This document shows, piece after piece, positions 52,494 to 61,755 of a DNA stretch of 64,000 bases; the stretch's first letter is position 1, and each line of letters begins with the position of its first letter. The notes beneath the pieces were generated by a model. The model was not told the origin of the DNA. It saw only the letters and a program-made list of their open reading frames with translations, and did no database searches. A program made the position numbers and the translations under genes. This DNA comes from Caproicibacterium lactatifermentans (GTDB taxonomy: Bacteria > Bacillota > Clostridia > Oscillospirales > Acutalibacteraceae), in the NCBI RefSeq assembly GCF_013315815.1, contig NZ_CP046051.1:806001-870000 (forward strand), given 5' to 3'.

Positions 52494-54188
52494 TTATTTT
52501 TTACGCGGCTTAAAGCTGTCCTTCAAAGAAACAGAACGGTTAAAGACCATGTGCTGCGGGGTGGAATCCTTATCAAAGCAGAAATATCCCTCCCGCATAA
52601 ACTGGAACGGTGTCTTTGCGTCTGCCTGCTGCAGGGTGGGTTCCACTTTGCAGTTCGGCAGTACTTCCAGAGAAGACGGATTCAAAACTTTTAAGAAGTC
52701 GTCCTCCTGTTCCGGCTCCGGTACTGTAAACAGGCTGCCGTACAGGTGGATTTCCGCATCGGCACAGTTTTTAGCATCTACCCAGTGGATTGTGCCGCGC
52801 ACCTTGCGGCCGTCCGGCGTATCTCCGCCGCGGGTAGCAGGGTCATACTCAGCATATACGGTTGTAACGCTGCCGTCTTCCGCCTTTTCACAGCCGGTGC
52901 AGCGCACAATGTAGGCGGCCTTCAAACGAACTTCATTCCCAGGGAAAAGCCGGCGATAACCTTTAACCGGCATTTCCAGAAAATCGCCCGCTTCTATCCA
53001 CAACTCACGGGAAAACGTAACAGTATGGGAGCCATCCTGCGGACGCTCCGGGTTATTTTCCATCTCAAAGGTTTCCGTTTTGTCGGCAGGGTAGTTAGTC
53101 AGCACCAGCTTAATCGGGTGCAGAACCGCCATGGTGCGCTGTGCCGTTTGGTTCAGGTCTTCACGCAGGCAGTGTTCCAGGAAACCATACTCTACAGTGG
53201 AATTTACCTTAGAAACGCCGATGCGTTCGCAGAAAGTGCGAATAGAGGCCGGCGTAAAGCCACGGCGGCGCAGGCCGCACAGGGTGGGCATACGGGGGTC
53301 GTCCCAGCCGGTTACATAGTTGCCCTCCACTAGCTTGCGCAGTTTACGCTTGCTCATAACGGTATTATTAATGCCCAGACGGGCAAACTCAATCTGACGC
53401 GGTTTTGCCGGCAGGTCGATGTTGTTAATCACCCATTCGTACAATGGACGGTGGTCCTCAAACTCCAGTGTGCACAGGGAGTGGGTGATGCCCTCAATGG
53501 CGTCCTCAATCGGGTGGGCAAAGTCATACATGGGGTAAATGCACCACTTGCCGCCGGTGCGGTGGTGGGGCATATGGTTGATGCGGTACAGCACAGGATC
53601 ACGCAGGTTAAAGTTGCCGGAGGTGAGGTCGATTTTTGCGCGCAGTGTCATACGGCCGTCCTCAAACTCGCCGGCCTTCATGCGGGCAAACAGGTCCAGA
53701 TTCTCCGCTGTTGGGCGGTCCCGGTATGGGCTGACTGCTGGATGTGTCAAGTCACCGCGGTTTTCGTGCATCTGCTCCGGTGTCAGTTCACACACATAGG
53801 CGAGACTCTTTTGAATCAGCTTAACGGCCAGTTCATACATCGTGTCAAAGTAGTCGGAAGCATAATGGAAGCGGCTGCCCCAATCAAAGCCAAGCCAGTG
53901 GATATCCTCCTGAATAGCGTTGACATATTCGGTGCCCTCTTTGGTCGGGTTGGTGTCATCCATGCGCAGGTTGCACAGACCGCAAAATTTTTCTGCGGTG
54001 CCGAAATCCACGCAAATCGCTTTGGCATGACCAATATGCAGATAGCCGTTCGGTTCCGGCGGAAAGCGGGTGTGTACACGCTGTCCGGCAAAGCGGCCGT
54101 TTTTTGCAATGTCTTCTGTAATAAAGGTATGAATGAAATTGCCGCTGCCTGTTTCTTCGGCAGGGCGGGTTTCATTGGTTTCACTCAT
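52494..54188 (-). CDS. glnS: Glutaminyl-tRNA synthetase
   Basis: 564 residues. Class I HIGH motif in PPEPNGYLHIGHAKAICVDF (about 42-61), KMSKS-type NNTVMSKRKLRKLVEGNYVT, and the GlnRS-specific LCTLEFEDHRPLYEWVI. The C-terminal anticodon-binding beta-barrels end in SVSLKDSFKPRKK. It charges tRNA-Gln directly, so this organism need not rely on the Glu-tRNA(Gln) amidotransferase route for this tRNA. AGGAGG lies about six bases before the ATG. It follows gltX on the same strand (76 nt gap). Confidence 0.97.
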   Translation of the reverse strand: MSETNETRPAEETGSGNFIHTFITEDIAKNGRFAGQRVHTRFPPEPNGYLHIGHAKAICVDFGTAEKFCGLCNLRMDDTNPTKEGTEYVNAIQEDIHWLGFDWGSRFHYASDYFDTMYELAVKLIQKSLAYVCELTPEQMHENRGDLTHPAVSPYRDRPTAENLDLFARMKAGEFEDGRMTLRAKIDLTSGNFNLRDPVLYRINHMPHHRTGGKWCIYPMYDFAHPIEDAIEGITHSLCTLEFEDHRPLYEWVINNIDLPAKPRQIEFARLGINNTVMSKRKLRKLVEGNYVTGWDDPRMPTLCGLRRRGFTPASIRTFCERIGVSKVNSTVEYGFLEHCLREDLNQTAQRTMAVLHPIKLVLTNYPADKTETFEMENNPERPQDGSHTVTFSRELWIEAGDFLEMPVKGYRRLFPGNEVRLKAAYIVRCTGCEKAEDGSVTTVYAEYDPATRGGDTPDGRKVRGTIHWVDAKNCADAEIHLYGSLFTVPEPEQEDDFLKVLNPSSLEVLPNCKVEPTLQQADAKTPFQFMREGYFCFDKDSTPQHMVFNRSVSLKDSFKPRKK

Positions 54189-54264
54189 GAAAGTTCCTCC
54201 TGTATTTTGCCCGCCTGTCCATTATTTTTATATACTTATATAGGATAGGCAGTTTGCTGTAAAA

Positions 54265-55737
54265 TCAAGCAGTCGTTTTTGCCGCTTCTGCTTTTTCAAA
54301 GCCGGCCTGCAGCCGCCGCAAAGATTCTTCCTTTCCCAGCAGGGAGAGAATCTCCATGGCACCGCCGGGGGTTACCTTTTGACCGGCCGCCGCGATGCGC
54401 ACAGGCCACAGCAGAGTACCATTCTTTACACCCAGTGTTTTGGCAAGCTTCAGCAGGTTGCTGTGCAGGGAATCCACACTCCAGTCAGAAAGGGCAGTCA
54501 GGTCCTCCAGTGCGGCCTTCAGCATAACGGGGGCGTTGTCCATGGTTGCTTTGCTCTTTTTGTTGATGAACAGGTCAGCATCATACTGCGGCAGTTCTTT
54601 GAAGAAAGCAAGCATTCCTGGAATCTCCGGCAGCCGAGTCACACGCGGCTGCAGCATATCCGCCAGAATGGTCCAGTCCTTTTCAGCATCTCCGAATACC
54701 TCGCGGAAGTAAGGCATGGATTTCTGAATAAAGGTTTCTTTTGGCATTTTCTTAATATACTCGCCGTTCATCCACGCAAGCTTGTCATAATCAAAGATAG
54801 CCGGACTTTTGCTGATACCGTCAATGCAGAACGCTTTTTCCAGTTCGGGAAGGGTAAACAGTTCCTGCGTGTCCTTTGGAGCCCAGCCGAGCAGAGCAAT
54901 ATAATTGATGATTGCCTTCGGCAAGTAGCCTTCTTTGACCAAATCGGCAAAACCGGTGGAGCCATGGCGCTTAGAAAGCTTGCTGGTGCTACCGTCCGGG
55001 TTGTGGCCCATAATCAGCGGCAGATGGATATATGTTGGCACCTGCCAGCCAAAGGCTTCATACAGCAGATTGTACTTTGGTGTACTAGTCAGGTATTCAC
55101 AGCCGCGCACCACATGCGTAATGTGCATCAGGTGGTCGTCAATGACATTGGCAAAGTTGTAGGTCGGGTATCCGTCTGACTTAATTAGAATCTGGTCCTC
55201 CAGCTCGCTGTTCTCAATGGTGATGGTGCCAAACACGCTGTCCGTAAAGGAGGTGCTGCCTTCCAGCGGCATTTTCTGTCGAATGACCCATGGCTTGCCG
55301 GACTGCAGGAGCTGCTGCACTTCTGCCTGGGGCAGGTTGCGGCAGTGGCGGTCATAGCCGCCCAGACCGTTTTCATCATGCAGGGTAGCCAGACGTTCTT
55401 TGCTGCAGAAACAGTAGTATGCTTTTCCTTCTTTTACTAGCTGCTGCGCATAGGGCAGGTAGATGTTTTTGCGCTGGCTTTGCACATAGGGACCGTAAGG
55501 GCCGCCGACGTCTGGGCCCTCGTCGTGCTGCAGGCCTACCTGCTGCAGTGTATGATAAATAACGTCCGTGGCACCTTCCACGAAACGTTCCTGGTCCGTG
55601 TCTTCTATCCGAAGAACGAAGGTGCCACCCTGTGACTTTGCAATCAGATATTCAAACAGGGCAGTGCGCAGGTTTCCCACGTGCATAAAACCAGTGGGGC
55701 TTGGTGCAAAGCGGGTCCTGACAGTCTGTTTTTCCAT
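54265..55737 (-). CDS. gltX: Glutamyl-tRNA synthetase
   Basis: 490 residues. HIGH-type PSPTGFMHVGNLRTALFEYL (about 12-31), KMSKS-type GSTSKLSKRHGSTGFADLV (about 251-269), and a C-terminal helical anticodon domain. Joins glutamate to tRNA-Glu. It has its own promoter (55770-55798) and precedes glnS. Confidence 0.97.
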   Translation of the reverse strand: MEKQTVRTRFAPSPTGFMHVGNLRTALFEYLIAKSQGGTFVLRIEDTDQERFVEGATDVIYHTLQQVGLQHDEGPDVGGPYGPYVQSQRKNIYLPYAQQLVKEGKAYYCFCSKERLATLHDENGLGGYDRHCRNLPQAEVQQLLQSGKPWVIRQKMPLEGSTSFTDSVFGTITIENSELEDQILIKSDGYPTYNFANVIDDHLMHITHVVRGCEYLTSTPKYNLLYEAFGWQVPTYIHLPLIMGHNPDGSTSKLSKRHGSTGFADLVKEGYLPKAIINYIALLGWAPKDTQELFTLPELEKAFCIDGISKSPAIFDYDKLAWMNGEYIKKMPKETFIQKSMPYFREVFGDAEKDWTILADMLQPRVTRLPEIPGMLAFFKELPQYDADLFINKKSKATMDNAPVMLKAALEDLTALSDWSVDSLHSNLLKLAKTLGVKNGTLLWPVRIAAAGQKVTPGGAMEILSLLGKEESLRRLQAGFEKAEAAKTTA

Positions 55738-55769
55738 AAAAAATTACCCCTTTTCATGTACGTCTTTCT

Positions 55770-55798
55770 ATTATACCGAAAAAGGACACACAGTGCAA
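55770..55798 (-). promoter_or_regulatory. Promoter of gltX
   Basis: Minus strand: TTGCAC (55793-55798), 17-nt spacer, TATAAT (55770-55775), 33 nt before the start codon. Confidence 0.85.
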
Positions 55799-56306
55799 TC
55801 TTATATTTCAGCTATTTCGGCAGCTCTCAGGTACTTTTTCCTCTGGCAGATGCGGCATAGGAGAAAACACAAAACTTAGTCTGTTTACCGCAGAAAAATG
55901 CGGATATTTTCATTTTTGTAATCAGGAAGTGGTCCTGCCTATAACCTGCCTATAAAAAGGTAGGACCTTTACGTATTCCAAAACAAGGGACAGGCGGCTT
56001 TCTGTGCCAGCCGGCAAAAAAACAATGCCAAAAAGGCAAAAGAGCACGAAATCCAACTTCTCATACAGATAAATTGTGTAAATGCCTAAAAATAAATCGT
56101 TCTTATAGAAAAATTACACAAGTGGTCGGACTTTCTCTTAAAAAAAGCAAATAAAAAGATATTGTTTCTGATTATTTATTAAAAATTTTAGAACTTTTTT
56201 AAAAATACGGGACAGAATGAAGAAAATATGATATAGTAAGCAATAAGCATTTAGACGAAAGCCGGGGGACCGAATGCGTAATTTTCGTGAAAACTTTGTA
56301 AAAAGT
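55799..56306. other. Gene-free region upstream of thl
   Basis: No supported gene. It holds a short inverted repeat (55931-55967), an 8-bp TTGTGTAA/TTACACAA pair at about 56072 and 56127, and a weak promoter-like GGGACA (56209-56214), 17 nt, TATAGT (56232-56237) on the plus strand. Most of it is AT-rich. Confidence 0.6.
55931..55967. repeat. Hairpin containing a tandem 11-bp repeat
   Basis: GGTCCTGCC (55931-55939) pairs with GGTAGGACC (55959-55967). Inside, CCTGCCTATAA is repeated head to tail at 55934-55955. A possible terminator or protein site. Confidence 0.45.
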
Positions 56307-56324
56307 TTGCTAAAACTTTAACAA
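56307..56324. promoter_or_regulatory. Candidate Rex operator of thl-crt-hbd
   Basis: TTGCTAAAACTTTAACAA matches the Rex consensus TTGTTAANNNNTTAACAA at 13 of 14 defined positions. It ends five bases before the -35 element of the thl promoter. Rex represses fermentation genes when NADH is low, including crt/thl-type genes in clostridia. Confidence 0.7.
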
Positions 56325-56329
56325 AATCC

Positions 56330-56358
56330 TTGCATTCGGCATCCGTTTGTGATATATT
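56330..56358 (+). promoter_or_regulatory. Promoter of thl-crt-hbd
   Basis: TTGCAT (56330-56335), 17-nt spacer, TATATT (56353-56358), about 100 nt before the thl start. Confidence 0.75.
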
Positions 56359-56457
56359 TAACTTGTGTTAAGAAGCTGCGTTGCCGAACCCGTAAATCGG
56401 GCGGCCAAACCAGCCTATTATAAAGCAAAGCCATATAAATGAATGGAGGAAACAAAG

Positions 56458-57642
56458 ATGTCTAGAAAAATCGTATTAGCAGGTGCCTGCCGTACGCCTA
56501 TCGGAAAAATGGGCGGCATGTTCGTGAATACCTACACCCCTGAACTGGCTACTATCGTAGTTAAGGAAGCTCTGAAGCGTTCCGGTGTTCCAGCAGAGGC
56601 TGTTGATGAAGTTATCCTGGGCTGCGTGTTCCAGGGCGGCATCGGCCAGAACGTTGCCCGTCAGGCTGCTGTTTATGCAGGTATCCCGATTAGCACTCCT
56701 GCTTTCACACTGAACAACCTGTGCGGCTCCGGTCTGAAGAGCATCAACGTTGCTGCAGGCCTCATTCAGGCTGGCCAGGCTGACATTATTGTCGCCGGCG
56801 GCGCTGAGAACATGTCCAACGCTCCTTATCTGCTGAAAAAAGCACGTTTTGGCTATCGCCTGAACGACGGTGTTCTCATTGACTCCATGCAGAACGATGG
56901 TCTGTGGGATACTTTCCATCATTATCCTATGGGCATCACTGCTGAAAATGTTGCTGAGAAGTATGGTATCACCCGTGAGATGCAGGATGAATTCTCCGCA
57001 AACAGCCAGCAGAAGTGCCAGAAGGCTCTTGCTGCCGGCAAGTTCAACGATGAAATCGTTCCGGTCGAAGTCAAGCAGAGAAAGAAGACCGTTCTGATTG
57101 ACAAGGATGAAGCCCCGCGTGCTGGCATTACTGCTGAAAGCATTTCCGGTTTGAAACCTTGCTTCAAAGAGGGCGGCACTGTTACCGCTGCTAACTCCTC
57201 CGGCATCAACGATGCAGCTTCCGCTGTTGTCGTAATGACAGAAGAAAAGGCCAAAGAGCTGGGCGTCAAGCCATTGGCTTTTTGGATTGACGGTGCTTCT
57301 GCTGGTGTTGATCCGGCTTACATGGGCTTGGGCCCGATCGACGCAACCAAGAAAGTTATGAAACACAGTGGCATGTCCGTAAAGGATATGGACCTCGTCG
57401 AAGCAAACGAAGCATTTGCTGCACAGTCCATCGAAGTCTGCCGCGAACTGAACTTCGATATGGACAAGGTCAACGTCAACGGCGGCGCTATCGCATTGGG
57501 CCATCCGGTTGGCTGCTCTGGCTGCCGTATCTTGACAACCCTGATGTACGAAATGCAGAGAAGACAGAGCGAGTATGGTCTGGCTACTCTGTGTGTTGGC
57601 GGCGGCATGGGTGTTGCTACAATCGTTAAGAGATACGAATAA
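56458..57642 (+). CDS. thl: Acetyl-CoA acetyltransferase (thiolase)
   Basis: 394 residues from the ATG at 56458, with GGAGG eight bases upstream. Catalytic residues: Cys89 in LNNLCGSGLKS, His and Cys in GGAIALGHPVGCSGCRI. It condenses two acetyl-CoA to acetoacetyl-CoA, the first step of butyrate (and, with longer acyl-CoA, caproate) formation. Acetyl-CoA is the usual substrate, but chain length is not readable. First gene of a thl-crt-hbd operon; codon use is highly biased, suggesting strong expression. Confidence 0.96.
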   Translation: MSRKIVLAGACRTPIGKMGGMFVNTYTPELATIVVKEALKRSGVPAEAVDEVILGCVFQGGIGQNVARQAAVYAGIPISTPAFTLNNLCGSGLKSINVAAGLIQAGQADIIVAGGAENMSNAPYLLKKARFGYRLNDGVLIDSMQNDGLWDTFHHYPMGITAENVAEKYGITREMQDEFSANSQQKCQKALAAGKFNDEIVPVEVKQRKKTVLIDKDEAPRAGITAESISGLKPCFKEGGTVTAANSSGINDAASAVVVMTEEKAKELGVKPLAFWIDGASAGVDPAYMGLGPIDATKKVMKHSGMSVKDMDLVEANEAFAAQSIEVCRELNFDMDKVNVNGGAIALGHPVGCSGCRILTTLMYEMQRRQSEYGLATLCVGGGMGVATIVKRYE

Positions 57643-57681
57643 TCTCTTTCTGGAATTGTATTGTAAAGAGGGCTGTTAATA

Positions 57682-58458
57682 ATGAGCTATGTAAAATATG
57701 AACAGAAAGACTTTGTCGGCATTATCACCATCGACCGCGAGAAATCCCTCAACGCCTTAAATCCTGAAGTGCTGGCTGACTTGGAAGCTGTCGTTGACGC
57801 TATTGATGCGGACAAGACCCGCTGCGTAATCGTTACAGGTGCTGGTAAAAAGGCATTTGTTGCTGGCGCAGATATTGGTGCCATGAGCACCATGGGCCCT
57901 GCAGAGGGCCGCGCATTCAGCGCAAACGGCAACGATGTTTTCCGTAAAATTGAAAAGTTGCCGATGCCTGTTATCGCTGCAATCAACGGTTATGCACTCG
58001 GCGGCGGCTGCGAGCTGTCCCTGAGCTGCGACATCCGCATTGCTGCTGACAACGCTGTTTTCGGACAGCCTGAAGCTGGTCTGGGCATTACCCCCGGCTT
58101 TGGCGGCACACAGCGTCTTGCCCGTACCATTGGTGTAGGCAAGGCCAAGGAAATGATTTATACTGCCCGCAATATTAAGGCTGACGATGCTTATCGTGTG
58201 GGTCTGGTCAATGCCGTTTACCCGTTAGACCAGCTTATGGATGAGGCCATGAAGATGGCTCAGCGTATTGCCGGCAATGCACCTATCGCTGTCCGTCAGT
58301 GCAAGAAGGCCATTAACATGGGCCTGCAGATGGATATTGATACGGCAGCTTCTTTTGAGCCGGAAATGTTTGCTGCATGCTGTGGCACACAGGACCAGCA
58401 CAACGCGATGACTGCTTTCTGCGAGAAGCGGAAGCACGATCCGTTTATCAACAAGTAA
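57682..58458 (+). CDS. crt: 3-hydroxybutyryl-CoA dehydratase (crotonase)
   Basis: 258 residues. Crotonase-fold oxyanion region AFVAGADIGAMSTMGPAEG and the active-site glutamates in INGYALGGGCELSLSCDIRI and FGQPEAGLGITPGFGGTQRL. It dehydrates 3-hydroxybutyryl-CoA to crotonyl-CoA. Forty nt after thl; co-transcribed. Confidence 0.95.
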   Translation: MSYVKYEQKDFVGIITIDREKSLNALNPEVLADLEAVVDAIDADKTRCVIVTGAGKKAFVAGADIGAMSTMGPAEGRAFSANGNDVFRKIEKLPMPVIAAINGYALGGGCELSLSCDIRIAADNAVFGQPEAGLGITPGFGGTQRLARTIGVGKAKEMIYTARNIKADDAYRVGLVNAVYPLDQLMDEAMKMAQRIAGNAPIAVRQCKKAINMGLQMDIDTAASFEPEMFAACCGTQDQHNAMTAFCEKRKHDPFINK

Positions 58459-58506
58459 TTGTTGCACATTTCTAAAAAATTTGAATCTTGATTGGAGGAT
58501 TTTCTC

Positions 58507-59346
58507 ATGATCGTTGGCATTATTGGTGCCGGAACCATGGGCTCCGGAATTGCACAGGCTTTTGCTCAGACAGATGGTTATGAAGTTCGTCTTTGCGACG
58601 TGAAACCCGAATGGGCTGCAGGCGGCAAGGGCAAGATCCAGAAGAGCCTGGATCATCTGGTAAAGAAGGGCAAAATGGATCAGGCACGCGAGGATGCTAT
58701 CCTTGCAAAAGTCACAACCGGCACAAATGAAATTGCTGCTGACTGTGATCTGATTGTTGAAGCTGCTCTGGAAAAGATGGACATTAAGCAGGGTATCTTC
58801 AAACAGTTGGACGAACTCTGCAAACCCGAGTGCATCTTCTCTTCCAATACTTCTTCTCTGTCTATCACAGAGATTGGCCATGGCATCAAGCATCCGGTTA
58901 TTGGTATGCATTTCTTCAACCCGGCTCCTGTTATGAAGCTGGTCGAAGTTATTGCCGGCATCAACACCCCGGACGAGGTTGTCGAGAAGGTTAAGGCAAT
59001 TTCCAAGGAAATTGGCAAGACTCCGGTACAGGTTAAGGAAGCTCCTGGCTTCGTTGTTAACCGTATCCTGGTCCCGATGATTAACGAAGGCATTGTTGTG
59101 CTGTCCGAGGGCACTGCTACTGCTGAGGATATTGATACCGCTATGAAGCTGGGTGCAAACCATCCGATGGGCCCGCTGGCTCTGTCCGACCTTATCGGCA
59201 ACGATATCGTCCTCGATGTTATGGAAGTCCTGTACAACGAGACTGGCGATTCCAAGTATCGTCCGGCTCCGCTGTTGCGCAAGATGGTCCGTGGCGGCCT
59301 GCTTGGCAGAAAGTCCGGCAAGGGCTTCTACGACTACACGAAGTAA
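58507..59346 (+). CDS. hbd: 3-hydroxybutyryl-CoA dehydrogenase
   Basis: 279 residues from the ATG at 58507, with GGAGG eight bases upstream. NAD(P)-binding [18 protein letters not shown] at 4-21, the catalytic His-Glu dyad near [18 protein letters not shown], and Asn in [14 protein letters not shown]. It reduces acetoacetyl-CoA to 3-hydroxybutyryl-CoA. Last gene of the operon. Genes for butyryl-CoA dehydrogenase and its electron-transfer flavoproteins are not in this window, so the pathway must be completed elsewhere. Confidence 0.96.
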   Translation: MIVGIIGAGTMGSGIAQAFAQTDGYEVRLCDVKPEWAAGGKGKIQKSLDHLVKKGKMDQAREDAILAKVTTGTNEIAADCDLIVEAALEKMDIKQGIFKQLDELCKPECIFSSNTSSLSITEIGHGIKHPVIGMHFFNPAPVMKLVEVIAGINTPDEVVEKVKAISKEIGKTPVQVKEAPGFVVNRILVPMINEGIVVLSEGTATAEDIDTAMKLGANHPMGPLALSDLIGNDIVLDVMEVLYNETGDSKYRPAPLLRKMVRGGLLGRKSGKGFYDYTK

Positions 59347-59606
59347 GTTTTACACGAAGCACTTTGTTTCCATGTAACGTGTAACGGAAATTTCCCCGTG
59401 CTGTTCTGGCGCTATGTGAAGTCGAGCATATCCATTAGGCATAAGTTTCTTCTCCTATATTCATCGGATTCATGCAATGAACACTTTCGCGGCAGGTATT
59501 GTCCCTGTCGGATTGTTCCAAGCTGCTGTTGACATACAGAAGACTTTTTGGTAGATGACGATGGGGCATCAAGCAGCTCCTACTGCTGCGGAAGAGAAAT
59601 TCCTAT
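59347..59606. other. Spacer between hbd and its terminator
   Basis: About 260 nt. No supported gene or clear motif on either strand. It is long for an operon end and could hold a 3'-UTR-derived RNA. Confidence 0.4.
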
Positions 59607-59648
59607 AAAAATCCGGCTGTGAAGAGAAATCCTTGCAGCCGGATTTTT
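59607..59648 (+). terminator. Terminator of thl-crt-hbd
   Basis: AAAAATCCGGCTG (59607-59619) pairs with CAGCCGGATTTTT (59636-59648). The T-run is at the end of the stem. Confidence 0.85.
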
Positions 59649-59660
59649 CTGTGTTATAAT
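59633..59660 (+). promoter_or_regulatory. Promoter of the DUF6483-like gene, built into the preceding terminator
   Basis: TTGCAG (59633-59638), 16-nt spacer, TATAAT (59655-59660). The -35 element and most of the spacer overlap the right arm of the terminator hairpin. Confidence 0.65.
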
Positions 59661-59695
59661 AAAAAATGAGAATAAAAAGGCAAGGGGTAAATGCA

Positions 59696-60061
59696 ATGCT
59701 GGAAAATGACTGGGAAGAGAAACAGATTGACGTTGACGCAAAGCTGCTGGCAAAAATCATCTTCAATAAGGAAACACCCAATTATCTTCCGCTGGAGCAT
59801 GAGCGGGATAAAAATGTGAATGCACTGTATGCGGAACTGAAAACACTGTGGCAGCAGAACCGGCTGAATGAGGCGGAGGACCTTCTGTACGAAAAAATGG
59901 ATACCCGCAATTATCGATATCTGGAAATGGGTATTGACTTTTATATGAAGTTAAACCAAAAAACTGATGCAGAACTGGATGCGGCAGACTTTGAGAGGTC
60001 AGAAATCGCTGACGGTATGAAAGAGCTTGTTCATCGGTTCAACATTACATTGCCGGCATAA
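59696..60061 (+). CDS. DUF6483-like small helical protein
   Basis: 121 residues from the ATG at 59696, with AAGGGG eight bases upstream (an ATG at 59666 is the alternative). Sequence is acidic and helical, TPR-like in its middle (ELKTLWQQNRLNEAEDLLYE), with a WLE-type start LENDWEEKQIDVDAKLLAKI. The pattern fits DUF6483, a family known only from gut Firmicutes. Function unknown. It lies between two fermentation units, but nothing shows that it belongs to them. Confidence 0.7.
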   Translation: MLENDWEEKQIDVDAKLLAKIIFNKETPNYLPLEHERDKNVNALYAELKTLWQQNRLNEAEDLLYEKMDTRNYRYLEMGIDFYMKLNQKTDAELDAADFERSEIADGMKELVHRFNITLPA

Positions 60062-60102
60062 AAAATGACTCCCGAAACAGTCGCTTCGGGAGTCGTTTTT
60101 TA
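60061..60102. terminator. Bidirectional terminator between DUF6483-like and CoA-transferase genes
   Basis: GACTCCCGAA (60067-60076) pairs with TTCGGGAGTC (60085-60094), flanked by A5 and GTTTTTT. Confidence 0.9.
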
Positions 60103-60130
60103 TGAACAAATAAATGAATGGATGGCCTAA

Positions 60131-61474
60131 TTAAATTTTATTGCTTCTGCGCCAGATGCCCTGTTTCTCAGCAGCTTTAATCAGCTGTTCACGGAAGTCC
60201 GGATGAGCAATGCTAATCAGTCTTTCAGCACGGCCCCAGGCGGAAACACCTTTCAGGTTAACCATGCCGAATTCTGTTACGACATACTGTGTGTTGGGAC
60301 GTGTATCCGTTGTAATGGAGCCGGGCTCCAGTACCGGCAGGATACGAGAGTGAGCCTTGCCCTGTTTGTCCATGAAAGTGGAGGAGCAGCACAGGAAGCT
60401 TTTACCACCGTGGGAGAGATAAGCACCCAGTACGAAGTCGAGTTGTCCGCCGGCACCGGAAATCTGGCGGAAGCCGCTGGATTCACCGTTTGCCTGGCCA
60501 TATAGGTCGATATTTACGATATTGTTAATGGAAATCATATTATCATGCTGACCGATGATACGGGGGTCATTGACATAGTCAACCGGCATTGCCATGCAGG
60601 AGGCGTTATCATCCAAATAGTCATACATTTCTTGATGACCGGAAGCAAATGCGTAGACCTGCATACCCGGGTTGACATTCTTTTTTCTGCCGTTGATGAT
60701 GCCGCGCTCTGCCATTTTAACATAGGCATCAACATACATTTCTGTATGAACACCCAGGTCCTTCAGGTCAGACTCTGCCAGCAGGGAACCAACAGTGTTC
60801 GGCATGCCGCCAATACCCAGCTGCAGGCAGGCGCCGTTTGGAATCATCTTGACAATCTGTTTTGCCACGGCCAAATCCACTTCGGTGGAAGGCTTGGAGT
60901 CCGGCATACAGCGCACATATGGATCCTGCATTTCTACAATCGCGTCAACTTTGGAAATCGGAACACTTTCCTGATAACCGCCAAGGCAGCGCGGCAGCTT
61001 CGGGTTCACTTCCACGATGATGTGCTTTGCACGCTGGAAGACAGAGTATTGCATAGCACCGGAAGGACCAAAGCTGAAGTAGCCGTGTTTGTCCATGGGA
61101 GAAACCTGGCACATTGCTACATCGATGGGCGGCAGCTCATTGCGGTAGTAGCCGGGCATTTCAGAGAAGCGGTGCGGCACGGTGGTAATGAATCGTTTGG
61201 AAGCATAGTGACGCTCGGAACCTGTGTAGAACCAGGAATAAACGGAAAAGTGGTCCTGCGCGTCCGGAACATCAAAAATTTTCGGTGTTTCCATTTCAAT
61301 GCCGACACGAACTTTTACGTCCTTCAGGTTTGGAATGTATTTTGCCAAAGCAATATCCAAATCGTGTACGGTACCGCAGTTAAAACCGTAGTCCACCCAG
61401 TCGCCGGATTTGACAGCCTGTACCGCTTTGTCAGCGGTCGTCAGTTTTTGTGCATATTCTTCTTGAAAACTCAT
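60131..61474 (-). CDS. Acetyl-CoA hydrolase/transferase family, probable acyl-CoA:acetate CoA-transferase
   Basis: 447 residues from the ATG at 61472-61474. A TTG at 61481-61483 is the alternative, as the AAAGG site is distant from the ATG. Key motifs: [18 protein letters not shown] (CoA loop), the probable catalytic Glu in [13 protein letters not shown] (around residue 245), and [16 protein letters not shown]. Family members include butyryl-CoA:acetate and 4-hydroxybutyrate CoA-transferases. Next to thl-crt-hbd and with a similar candidate Rex site, it most likely releases butyrate (or caproate) while making acetyl-CoA. Substrate range not determined. Confidence 0.88.
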   Translation of the reverse strand: MSFQEEYAQKLTTADKAVQAVKSGDWVDYGFNCGTVHDLDIALAKYIPNLKDVKVRVGIEMETPKIFDVPDAQDHFSVYSWFYTGSERHYASKRFITTVPHRFSEMPGYYRNELPPIDVAMCQVSPMDKHGYFSFGPSGAMQYSVFQRAKHIIVEVNPKLPRCLGGYQESVPISKVDAIVEMQDPYVRCMPDSKPSTEVDLAVAKQIVKMIPNGACLQLGIGGMPNTVGSLLAESDLKDLGVHTEMYVDAYVKMAERGIINGRKKNVNPGMQVYAFASGHQEMYDYLDDNASCMAMPVDYVNDPRIIGQHDNMISINNIVNIDLYGQANGESSGFRQISGAGGQLDFVLGAYLSHGGKSFLCCSSTFMDKQGKAHSRILPVLEPGSITTDTRPNTQYVVTEFGMVNLKGVSAWGRAERLISIAHPDFREQLIKAAEKQGIWRRSNKI

Positions 61475-61533
61475 GAATATCAACTGCCTTTCTTTTTTAA
61501 AGCAAAAATTGCGTTGCAGATGAACTGCGCTGC

Positions 61534-61551
61534 TTGTTAATAAAGTAACTA
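61534..61551. promoter_or_regulatory. Candidate Rex operator of the CoA-transferase gene
   Basis: TTGTTAATAAAGTAACTA (plus strand) matches TTGTTAANNNNTTAACAA at 12 of 14 defined positions. It begins just downstream of the -10 element, over the likely transcription start. Confidence 0.5.
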
Positions 61552-61552
61552 T

Positions 61553-61581
61553 ATTATAGCACTTTTTTACACAAAAGACAA
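61553..61581 (-). promoter_or_regulatory. Promoter of the CoA-transferase gene
   Basis: Minus strand: TTGTCT (61576-61581), 17-nt spacer, TATAAT (61553-61558), about 80 nt before the start codon. Confidence 0.85.
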
Positions 61582-61755
61582 CAATCCGTTTATCGAATTG
61601 TTCTATATTTGTAAAAAAAGCACGACCTTTTTATACAAAAAAGCGAAGCTCTTTATGGCATTTTGTCGAACATATTTTTAGTCCTTGCACATGAATGCAG
61701 CGCTGCCGTACAATAAAAAGAGCAAACATTTATTTCCTGGAATAGGGTGAAAAAT

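Noticed and set aside
56240-56440. A c-di-AMP (ydaO) riboswitch before thl, suggested by GGGGGACC and CCGAACCCGT
   Set aside because: Only these short blocks match. The conserved middle and 3' parts of the ydaO motif are not found, and the better promoter starts downstream of the first block.
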